Shown here: positions 19,437-27,529 of the stretch, one piece after another
Numbering within the stretch: position 1 is the first letter of the stretch
How the letters are laid out: every line of letters begins with the position of its first letter
Virus record (IMG/VR): IMGVR_UViG_3300020417_001896
Span: 1 to 61,332 of that record
From: a virus
Reading direction: 5' to 3' (one strand)
Length of the DNA stretch: 61,332 bases
The notes under the pieces: generated by a model
What the model was told of the DNA's origin: nothing
The model's database searches: none
What the model saw: the letters and a program-made list of their open reading frames with translations, nothing else
Made by a program: the position numbers and the translations under genes

Positions 19437-22400
19437 TTAAAGAACAACCACTTCATCACTATCGAAGTTTTGCCCATTAGACATTCTTAGTATCTCTATA
19501 CCAATCAGACCTCTTCGATCTCTCAAAGGTCTGTTGGTGGGGGTATTGTCAGTGCCAAATAAGTCAAGACCAAAAGTAGTTCCTGTTGTGTTTTGGGTGT
19601 GGAAACCGTAGTTAAATAAAGCCTTAACAAGCACAGGGGTTTCGTTGTCAGAGTTAACGAAGAAAGAAGCGTTAGGACCTACCTCTAGCTCTAAGTCTAA
19701 GTAGTGAACTGCTTCCTCTACCAAGACTCCTTCTTGACTAGAAATGAGACACCCTGCGCCATCATATTCTAGGCTCTGCTTACTCGGTCCATCTCCATTG
19801 CTTCTGCCTACATCAAGCCATGTCGTAAGACCTGGCACTTTGACGTACACAGTTATGGGTCGAAAGGCATTTTGAAAGTCTATGTTATTAAACTCAAGAC
19901 CCACGAGTCTTAGTTTAAATCTACTTGTCCCTGCCATATTTTCTGAAGTCCCACTGCGTGAGAAATCGACATCAAAAGTACGGACAAAAGAGAAAGCTCT
20001 TTCTTTCCAACCTGATGTATTGAGTGAGTTGTCAGGTTGAGCGTAATACTTATCTGCAAGACCTGCCGTATAAGTTGTAGAACTGTACTGAGTCAAAGAG
20101 TTTTGCCAACTAGACTGATAAGTCTCATTAGGGATAAAGCCACTCGCTGTGTAGTCGATTGCAGGGGCTGTCAGTACACCACGTCTAGGTTGACCGTATT
20201 TCCCACCACTCAAAACATTGTTAGCGAGCTGAGGCATACCTCTCACTTGAGCATACCCCTCTATGTTATAATCACCTGATTGAATACCTCTCTGCCAATG
20301 TAGACCATTTCTTAAAAACCCTGCTTTGCCATGCTTCGAGTCCCCCTCTGTTGTAGAGACAGGGCTGTCGTCTCTCACTGATACTTCAATGGGGAGGAAG
20401 CCTTCAGGTAGTCCTGCACCCTTAAGATTGTTGTTGATCGCAGAATCTACTACTTCATAAAACCTATGATCTAAACGGTAGGACTCATCTAAGAATCTCT
20501 CTTGTGTGTCTTTTCTAGCGGTAAATAAACCACTAAAAGGCTTACGGTAAAGTTCCTCTCCACCTTGGTTTGGGTTATACGCATTTGTGTACTTGAGATA
20601 CCCTAAGTACACTGTGTTAAACGATAAACCTTGTACTGCGATAATCCCTCTACTTGTTTCCAAGAAGTTTCCATATTGAGGATAATTAAGACCTGTGCCA
20701 CTCTTTTCAACCTCAAGCATATCAAAGTCGTTCACATCGAACGCAACAGGTTGAAATGCATATCTCAAACTTGAGGTATGGAAAGACCTCTCATCTACTG
20801 TACTTACATAGACCTGATTGATCCCGAACACCGCAGTACCTGCACCTAATCTATCCCATACAGTTACAAAGTTAGACGTATTTCCTTGGTCTGTTCTCTT
20901 GGCTGAGATCGCATTATTCTCAACCCCACCACCTGTTAAAGCCACGTCTTCATCTGTAATGAAGATCACATGGAAAGTAGTCATGCTTGAGTAGCCTGGG
21001 CCGTACTCAATGAAGTAGTCTTCACCCACCACCATTTCTAAAGTCGCTTCGGGGCTACCTGCTGTTGCTGAGTGGGAACTCGCACTGCTCGCTCCATACT
21101 TCGGATAGTCCGTATTAAGCCCTGTGTTAAGTGAAGAAACTTCAGAAATGTCAGAGGTAAGGTTCTCTAAGGTCTGATAGATTCTGAAGCCCTCATTATC
21201 ATACCTAAAGATTGAGAAGAACCGACCTGAGCTATTCGCAGAAGCAGGGTACTCGAAATAGATACGGACAGTCTTAGTTGGAGTTAACTCAATCAACGAG
21301 TGAAGCCTCGCAGAGTGATACAAAACCTTTTCAGTCGTGATTGAGTTACTTCCTGTTTGGTTAGGTAAGGAAACTGAAGAGGTCGCAATACCATCGTAGT
21401 GATAGCTAGGATCTTTAGTAGAAACACCTACAAGAACTCCCTCAGAAATAACACAAAGACCTGTGTCCCCTTCGGGGTATATTTCTGCCGTTACATCATA
21501 AACATCGTTAGATACGTTGGTAGAAATAGTAGACGGGTCATCTTGGTAGTTAGCTAAGAAAGATTGAATCTTCGTTTGATCTGTTCTCAGTGAGGGTGTT
21601 GTCTCTAAGTCTGTATAAACAGAAAGATTAGCTTCCCCTGTAAGTGAAGCTAAGTTCAAGTGAAAGATACTGAAAGGGTCATTAAACTTCCGAGCTACAT
21701 TAGTATCTTCCGTTTCAATCATGTAATGAGGGTTGGTAAAACTACTTAAAGAGTAATTGTTGAAGTTCACATAAACTTGTACGTTATTTCTCTTAGTTGG
21801 GTGGTTTAAAGGTGCTTGGTATCTGTAAGGTCTACTCCCTTTAGGAAGCACATACTTAACTCCTGAAATAACCGTAAAGTAACCATTTTCTCTATTAAAG
21901 AGCGTATCACTTGCAGGTGCGCTAATAGGTTGATGGTGTTGTATGCCTAAACTGTAAAAGAACCCACTGTCTCTCCAATTAGTTATTGCTCTCTCATACA
22001 CGTTAATTTGAGGTCTAACTAAAGGATTGGAAATAGAGTCAGTTGCAGGCTCTACTTGTGGGACTCCCTTATCTGAGAATCCATCATCGTCTACAGCTAA
22101 GTTGTTAATGTTCTCAGCCTCTAGCGCATTTAAGAAGTTGACACTCCAAAGATCATCTTCAGAGGGTTGAAGACCATCTCTAACAAGGTTCTCAAAAGCG
22201 TCTTCTGTTTTGAAATGAACCAAAGCATAGGAGCCTTTTTTCGATTGAGTTTCTAAGACGGCAGGACTCAGTTCAGAGTAATCTACAACGTGCCTGAACC
22301 GAGCAACTTGGAAAGTATAAATATCCTCTCCAAAAGTGATGTAGTTACCTGCTGTTTCTAACTCACCTGTGGTTGAAGCAGGCTGTAGGGTAGAGAAGAA

Positions 22401-23573
22401 CCTCTGCCTCTCCTCTGTAGGAATCTTAATTCCATTAGGCTCATAAGAAGCCAACATAGGCATACGATATGAAATGAAGTTCCTGTTGATCTCAGTCCAA
22501 GACCCATTCCAACAATAAGCACCTCCAAGAACAGGGAGATTTCCTTTCGTAGAAGTAGTTGAGACTCCCTCTCCGAAATAACAGGCTTCGGCTTCTCTCA
22601 GAATACGAACGCTACCTAGTGAGTTTGACTTGTTCGCTTGAAGACTCGCAATCGCAGTACCTCCATTTATAAGGTCGGCTCTCTTCTTACCTGTTTGCAT
22701 TTCATACAGATCGTACTGACCTGTCATCTTACTTGGGAATGCAAACTGATCAGTACCCTCAATAAAGATAGGGTTGTCAGTCGGTTCTAAACCTACGCTC
22801 AGATTGACAGCCGCTACAACTCTACTCTCTATGTCAGCTACGCTAGAAGCAGGAGTGTAAGTGAGGTTTGTCGTGTTGTTATTTTCCCATCTTAAAAGAG
22901 CAAGTGTTCCTCGGTCAGCAGGAAATAAAAGACCTGATACTGTGAAGCCCTCATTAGCACTCGCCAACTCAGGTAATGCTGAGAAAGTATCAGCTACATC
23001 TTGTCTAGGGATTACACGAGCGTGTTGGTGAGCTGAAGACCCCTTTTGAATACTACAAAGAAATGAAGCAGGCTCCCCACCACCTAAAAGACTAGCGTCG
23101 GCTGTGTTGAATAAAGTGTCAGTCTTAGTCTCATTTGCAGGAACGGTGTCGAACAGATTATAGCCGAAAGTGTCGTTGGCAGGCACTTTGAAATGGCTCG
23201 CTGTATCTGCAATCGTAATCCCCTCAAAAGTGATACTTGATTTCCTAGTCCAAATAGGAGTGTCAGCTTGGAGGAGATTACCCCAATCAGGTGCGCCTGA
23301 ATGAGTAGAAGTTAAGCTACCAAAAGAGTAAGACTTACTAAGCTCACCTAATCGTGGAGGCTTGTTTTTAACTTGAGAAGCTAGGTCATCGAAATGACTT
23401 TGAGCGTCATCTCCAAGGTATGTCTCAAAAGGGTTCTCAGCAGAAATTTGTGAAGCGTCATAAGCGTCTTGCTCAATGAAGACCTGAGTCCTAAGATTAG
23501 CTTTGGCGTTGTCTTGGCAACTACTAGTTCCCTCGCCAACATTAACGATAATAGGAGGTGTACTCTTTGGCAT
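19437..23573 (-). CDS. Large tail/baseplate structural protein (1378 aa)
   Basis: The protein starts MPKSTPPIIVNVGEGTSS and has the same low-cysteine, Ser/Thr/Asn/Tyr-rich beta composition as its giant neighbours. The first 90 residues contain a charged stretch (FIEQDAYDASQISAENPF) that may be a docking segment. The start follows the 1079-aa gene stop by two bases, with GGAG about 8 bases upstream of the ATG, so the two are translated from one message. A fibre or fibre-connector role is inferred from operon position and composition only; no domain was recognised. The C-terminus (around residues 1200-1370) is rich in aliphatic beta strands and includes a segment resembling a receptor-binding head, but this is impressionistic. 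Confidence 0.72.
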   Translation of the reverse strand: MPKSTPPIIVNVGEGTSSCQDNAKANLRTQVFIEQDAYDASQISAENPFETYLGDDAQSHFDDLASQVKNKPPRLGELSKSYSFGSLTSTHSGAPDWGNLLQADTPIWTRKSSITFEGITIADTASHFKVPANDTFGYNLFDTVPANETKTDTLFNTADASLLGGGEPASFLCSIQKGSSAHQHARVIPRQDVADTFSALPELASANEGFTVSGLLFPADRGTLALLRWENNNTTNLTYTPASSVADIESRVVAAVNLSVGLEPTDNPIFIEGTDQFAFPSKMTGQYDLYEMQTGKKRADLINGGTAIASLQANKSNSLGSVRILREAEACYFGEGVSTTSTKGNLPVLGGAYCWNGSWTEINRNFISYRMPMLASYEPNGIKIPTEERQRFFSTLQPASTTGELETAGNYITFGEDIYTFQVARFRHVVDYSELSPAVLETQSKKGSYALVHFKTEDAFENLVRDGLQPSEDDLWSVNFLNALEAENINNLAVDDDGFSDKGVPQVEPATDSISNPLVRPQINVYERAITNWRDSGFFYSLGIQHHQPISAPASDTLFNRENGYFTVISGVKYVLPKGSRPYRYQAPLNHPTKRNNVQVYVNFNNYSLSSFTNPHYMIETEDTNVARKFNDPFSIFHLNLASLTGEANLSVYTDLETTPSLRTDQTKIQSFLANYQDDPSTISTNVSNDVYDVTAEIYPEGDTGLCVISEGVLVGVSTKDPSYHYDGIATSSVSLPNQTGSNSITTEKVLYHSARLHSLIELTPTKTVRIYFEYPASANSSGRFFSIFRYDNEGFRIYQTLENLTSDISEVSSLNTGLNTDYPKYGASSASSHSATAGSPEATLEMVVGEDYFIEYGPGYSSMTTFHVIFITDEDVALTGGGVENNAISAKRTDQGNTSNFVTVWDRLGAGTAVFGINQVYVSTVDERSFHTSSLRYAFQPVAFDVNDFDMLEVEKSGTGLNYPQYGNFLETSRGIIAVQGLSFNTVYLGYLKYTNAYNPNQGGEELYRKPFSGLFTARKDTQERFLDESYRLDHRFYEVVDSAINNNLKGAGLPEGFLPIEVSVRDDSPVSTTEGDSKHGKAGFLRNGLHWQRGIQSGDYNIEGYAQVRGMPQLANNVLSGGKYGQPRRGVLTAPAIDYTASGFIPNETYQSSWQNSLTQYSSTTYTAGLADKYYAQPDNSLNTSGWKERAFSFVRTFDVDFSRSGTSENMAGTSRFKLRLVGLEFNNIDFQNAFRPITVYVKVPGLTTWLDVGRSNGDGPSKQSLEYDGAGCLISSQEGVLVEEAVHYLDLELEVGPNASFFVNSDNETPVLVKALFNYGFHTQNTTGTTFGLDLFGTDNTPTNRPLRDRRGLIGIEILRMSNGQNFDSDEVVVL

Positions 23574-23575
23574 TT

Positions 23576-26500
23576 CTATACTCCACTTAGAATTAGGTCT
23601 TTAGGTTTGTAGAAGCAAACTACAGTTCTCTGCTCAGTGCTTGAAAATCTGACCATGTTTGATCGAGAGCTAATTCCCTCTTCTTCGGGCTTCGTGGAAA
23701 GACCACATAAGACCCCTAAAACAATCTCGCCTTTTCGGAAATGTGGGTACGCATTTTCATCTTCAATACGAGCTATGAAAGGCAAAGCATTCTTGTGTAA
23801 AACACTCTCATCAAGTCGCTGAGAATAAGCGTTAGGCTGATAGTAAAAAGGTGATTGAGGTCGGTTGTCATATACCCCTTTATAAACCGCTCTCCTCTCT
23901 CCATCTGTGTCGGGAGAGTCAAACATAATCATACCTGTTGAGTCCATTGGCAAAACTGTAGGAAGCGCAATCAAACCTGAGTTGATAGAAATGTCTTCAA
24001 GAGTTATCTGCGTAGACCCCTGTAAGTCAGCTTCACTTGTATACCCTGCAATGCTTGGGTGTACCCCCAACTGAACTGAGGGAGAACCATAAGGATAAGA
24101 GTCTTCTGAGGTCGAGCTTCCTGCTTGTATAGACCACATCTTCTCTGAGACTTTAATAGGCTTTACAGAAATCCGAATAGGTAAGCTCGCAGGGTTATTT
24201 CTAGCACCGAAAGTTTGGTTAGCTCTCGCTTGATAATAAACTGCGACTTGATAACCATTCACACCGCTAGTTGGTATTGGTGCTCTCGCATAACTCTGAA
24301 CTTGAAGTAGTCTCTGCCCTGCAAATGGAGCTGTGAATGTTAGTTGGCTATTACTACTCCCTAAACTACTAGAGGCTAAGTTGACAACTACATTCGCATT
24401 TCCGTTTGTAGTATCAAGAATAACAGGGTCGTAGTTCGTGCTGTCATCTGCATGGACTTTCCAAGGCAACTTTATAGTGGTGTCGCTACTACTAACAAGA
24501 GTGTCAGTTATAGAGGTAGTTATTCTCTCCAAACTTACCTCTCTCACACCCTCACGGAAATATATGAGAGGTGATTGAGCGACTGAATCTGAAGCTCTCT
24601 GATTGCTGTCATATTCAATCACAGAGCCTGTCGGATAAGAACCACTTGTTGGAGTTGCTTGGTTAGAAATAGGAGTGGCACTTAAGCCCTCTCCCGCAGG
24701 GTATTCAACTAAGAGTGTTACAAAAATCCTACGAGGAGAACCAACATCTCCATTAGTTGCGTCTCCCACCATTTGATAGTCAACTACATTGTTTTGACCA
24801 CCGTCTACAGCAGTGCTGTTATAGTCAAGAGTTAGAGATATAGTGTTTGTCCCCAAACCCTCAACAAAAGAGAAATGGGCTTCTTGAGAAACAGAAGCGG
24901 TGTAGTTCCCCTCGTCATGCCAACAATCTAAAATATCAGTGATCTGAGTACCTGTGGGAAATAAGTCATCGAGGTGCAAGTTCTGACCTGCGCTCAAAGC
25001 ATCATTCCAAACCTTAAAAGACCCTGAGCCATCAAGAGAAGAAATGTCTATTTCTATTTCGTCTCCCTGATACCATTTTGTACCAGCAGCTTTTGAGACT
25101 GAGATTGCCCCCTGATGGTTATTCGTTCCGTCAGGATATATTTCTAAGACTAGTCGTGCCACTGTAGGGACATCAGAGAACCTAGAGCAGACATGATCAA
25201 AGTTGCGAATGAAGTTCCCTCGGTTAGTAGTCCCCCCCTTACCTGCGGGTACAAGTGTCGCTGACCTACCTATTTCATCACAAACCATAGGTGCTACACT
25301 CAGTGAACCACTACCACTCGCTATAGCCCTAAAGTCTGAGCTGTCCATGAACCAAGTTTTAAGTTGGTTGTCGAGCAGGAAGCCAAACTGCCTATCTAAC
25401 TCTGCGCTGTAGTCTACACCTCTAGGAAATACTCTCTTTCTAATGTCGAGTATGTCCGAATCGACAATAACATCTGAGAATAACCCATCGGGTCGATCTG
25501 ACTCTCCCACCCCAATTGTTATCGTGGCATTAGTGTCGAGGTTTGCATTTGTTAAAGAAGCGTGATTGTGTAGTAGAGCGTTGTTCGCTTGGATTTCAGG
25601 GTCAAACTGACCCTCATTTCTCCTAAAAACAAAACAAACAGGGATAGCGTACACATAGCCATCGACAGTATTGAAAGCAGTAGCGGAACTCTGAGTGCCA
25701 TCACCTGCAATGTATAGTCCTGCGTCTAAAGGGTGGTAGTTTTTTAAAGTGTTGACTACATACTCATTGCCGTTTGCAGGAGAGAAATACTGACTCGCAA
25801 CGGGAGCTGATTGACCTCCCTGTGCGAAGATATTCTGATTACTAAAACCATCGGGTTGGGTTTTAGGGTCAGAGCCTGTACCTCCATTGGAGTAATGGAA
25901 GTCAGCCGAGTACACTCTGAAGCGATACTGCATTTGAACTCTACGAGTCGTTTCCCCTATAGCTCCGTCTCTAATGTCGTCTGTATGGTCTAAACTAGAG
26001 TCGGACTGTGTATTTCCTGCAAAGTGAATCTTATTGGGTGCAGGAATCCCTTCACCATTCGTCCCACCCACAGGATTGGTTGTGGAAGCCCCTGCACTTG
26101 TCGTACTTAAAACAATCTGATTTCCGTTTGCCCCACCATCAAAAGTAAGGTGAGCAAACTCAGTTCCTCTTGTCTCTGCTGAGACGTTCACTCCGAGAGT
26201 AGAAATGAGGTTTATTTCATCACTCAGATTACGAGCCGTCTCATAAGCAGTAGCACCTATATCGAAGTCAGTGCCTGCAACAAGGTTGATTGTCGCTCCT
26301 CCGATGGCTGTACCATCTAAGGTAAATATCTGTCCTGCTGTGATTGCTGTGTTATCGAGTATTCTGAAGTTGCCTCTAGCTTCAGAAGCAGGCGTGACTA
26401 AAGCCTGCCAAACCTCAAGAAATACGAAATCAGTTCTCTTGATGTCAGGGGCGACACCTAAAGGAGATGAAGGCGCAGGTAACTGAATCTTATTCAGCCC

Positions 26501-26815
26501 GTTTGCAGTGCTCCCTCCCACATATATTTCGTACCCTGCCACGTTCACTGTAAATGGGTTTATCCATATTGTGTTTGCTTGGAAATTGGGGTCGGAAATA
26601 TCGTAGTAGACAAAGTTTTCACCACCCTCACTTACGGGTGATTCTGAGACAATACCACTAGGTAAAGGTTTACTGCTTCTTTGCTGAGAAATGTTTTGGA
26701 CAAGGTTCAGCTCTCTATCGAGAACAGGCTTGCCTGTTTGATAAACAACACTCACCCAAGATTTATATGTCGGATCTAAGTTGCCTGATGTTGTGGAAAT
26801 AAATTGCTTTGCCAT
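23576..26815 (-). CDS. Large structural protein sharing an N-terminal module with the 1809-aa protein (1079 aa)
   Basis: The N-terminus shows VVYQTGKPVLDRELNLVQ (about residues 24-41), then FVYYDIS and RTDFVFLEVWQAL (about residues 130-142), matching the order and spacing of the same elements in the 1809-aa protein. This shared module suggests both attach to the same or an equivalent virion site. The remainder is beta-rich with Ser/Thr/Gly/Asn bias. A domain near residues 150-235 contains ITAGQIFTLDGTAIGG and NGNQIVLSTTSAG, typical of small beta domains in fibre proteins. GAGGAATAAAGA precedes the ATG. The gene lies between the 209-aa gene (upstream, 18-base gap) and the 1378-aa gene (2-base gap). 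Tail or baseplate component by inference. Confidence 0.75.
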   Translation of the reverse strand: MAKQFISTTSGNLDPTYKSWVSVVYQTGKPVLDRELNLVQNISQQRSSKPLPSGIVSESPVSEGGENFVYYDISDPNFQANTIWINPFTVNVAGYEIYVGGSTANGLNKIQLPAPSSPLGVAPDIKRTDFVFLEVWQALVTPASEARGNFRILDNTAITAGQIFTLDGTAIGGATINLVAGTDFDIGATAYETARNLSDEINLISTLGVNVSAETRGTEFAHLTFDGGANGNQIVLSTTSAGASTTNPVGGTNGEGIPAPNKIHFAGNTQSDSSLDHTDDIRDGAIGETTRRVQMQYRFRVYSADFHYSNGGTGSDPKTQPDGFSNQNIFAQGGQSAPVASQYFSPANGNEYVVNTLKNYHPLDAGLYIAGDGTQSSATAFNTVDGYVYAIPVCFVFRRNEGQFDPEIQANNALLHNHASLTNANLDTNATITIGVGESDRPDGLFSDVIVDSDILDIRKRVFPRGVDYSAELDRQFGFLLDNQLKTWFMDSSDFRAIASGSGSLSVAPMVCDEIGRSATLVPAGKGGTTNRGNFIRNFDHVCSRFSDVPTVARLVLEIYPDGTNNHQGAISVSKAAGTKWYQGDEIEIDISSLDGSGSFKVWNDALSAGQNLHLDDLFPTGTQITDILDCWHDEGNYTASVSQEAHFSFVEGLGTNTISLTLDYNSTAVDGGQNNVVDYQMVGDATNGDVGSPRRIFVTLLVEYPAGEGLSATPISNQATPTSGSYPTGSVIEYDSNQRASDSVAQSPLIYFREGVREVSLERITTSITDTLVSSSDTTIKLPWKVHADDSTNYDPVILDTTNGNANVVVNLASSSLGSSNSQLTFTAPFAGQRLLQVQSYARAPIPTSGVNGYQVAVYYQARANQTFGARNNPASLPIRISVKPIKVSEKMWSIQAGSSTSEDSYPYGSPSVQLGVHPSIAGYTSEADLQGSTQITLEDISINSGLIALPTVLPMDSTGMIMFDSPDTDGERRAVYKGVYDNRPQSPFYYQPNAYSQRLDESVLHKNALPFIARIEDENAYPHFRKGEIVLGVLCGLSTKPEEEGISSRSNMVRFSSTEQRTVVCFYKPKDLILSGV

Positions 26816-26833
26816 TCTTTATTCCTCGCTTTC

Positions 26834-27463
26834 TTAAAAGGTAAGTCTCCAAGTAAGAGCGAGAACAGCCCCCGATGGTTTATTGATCACAGGAAATGTG
26901 AGGTAGTTAACAAGTACGTCAAAAGTAGTTAGGTTGAGCGCAGTGTTTCTAGCAGGGAAAACATCAGTGTTCAGACTTGTACTTGGAACTTGAGTCGTAT
27001 CTCTCGCAGAAACGAGTCCCATTTCAACCAAACCACCCACGGCTTCGGACTCGTTAAAAACAGTTGTAAGATCGACAACATTAGTAGGCACAGAACTCTC
27101 TGTCCCGTCTGCATTTCGGTATACGACAGAGCTGAAAGTTTTTCTCGTCAGCTCAACTCTCAGAGTTCTTTGACGATTATCTGCAAGATCAGGAGAGTTT
27201 TGATCTCCCGAATACCCTGTACCAACAGCTAACATATTCACAGGGTTCGCTCCTGCTTGCCCACTGAATAGCATAGCCGCTAGAATACCACCGTCTAAGG
27301 TGTATATGTTTTTCTTATCTAAAACTACCTGCTCAGTGCCGTCAGGAAATGTCATTCTTCCCATTACATCACCTCGCACTTTGTAGGTGTTATCTTGGAA
27401 TGAAAAACCTAGTCCAAAACCTGTCGTAGCAGGAGCGTTAATCTTATCTTTTACGTTACTCAT
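26834..27463 (-). CDS. Predicted tail-associated structural protein (209 aa)
   Basis: The order of elements resembles a common class of small phage tail or fibre-base proteins: a central stretch with MLAVGTG, then RTLRVELTRKTF, then an acidic segment and GLVEMGLVSA, and finally a hydrophobic C-terminus ending LALTWRLTF. In that class the conserved pattern is V-G-T-G followed by L-x-x-E-L-x-R and a late E-x-G-L block; I infer membership from memory of the pattern. A strong Shine-Dalgarno sequence, AGGAGG, sits 6 bases before the ATG. It follows the 868-aa baseplate-region gene after a 63-base gap that contains a stem-loop, and precedes the 1079-aa gene. It may connect baseplate to fibres. Confidence 0.68.
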   Translation of the reverse strand: MSNVKDKINAPATTGFGLGFSFQDNTYKVRGDVMGRMTFPDGTEQVVLDKKNIYTLDGGILAAMLFSGQAGANPVNMLAVGTGYSGDQNSPDLADNRQRTLRVELTRKTFSSVVYRNADGTESSVPTNVVDLTTVFNESEAVGGLVEMGLVSARDTTQVPSTSLNTDVFPARNTALNLTTFDVLVNYLTFPVINKPSGAVLALTWRLTF

Positions 27464-27507
27464 TATATCCTCCTATTAGGGGCTTACCTACTTTCATCAT
27501 ACCCATG

Positions 27508-27529
27508 TGAGTTATAAAGCAATAACTCA
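27508..27529 (-). other. 8-bp stem-loop over the stop codon of the 868-aa gene
   Basis: TGAGTTAT and ATAACTCA form a perfect 8-bp stem with a 6-base loop, and one arm includes the TGA stop of the 868-aa gene. In the minus-strand transcript it is not followed by a U-run, so it is not a standard rho-independent terminator. It lies at the junction between the gpJ/868-aa genes and the fibre genes and may affect mRNA processing or partial read-through. Function is inference. Confidence 0.5.

Noticed and set aside
27508-27529. Rho-independent terminator after the 868-aa gene
   Set aside because: The stem is A+T-rich and not followed by a U-run in the minus-strand transcript; kept only as a stem-loop of unknown role.
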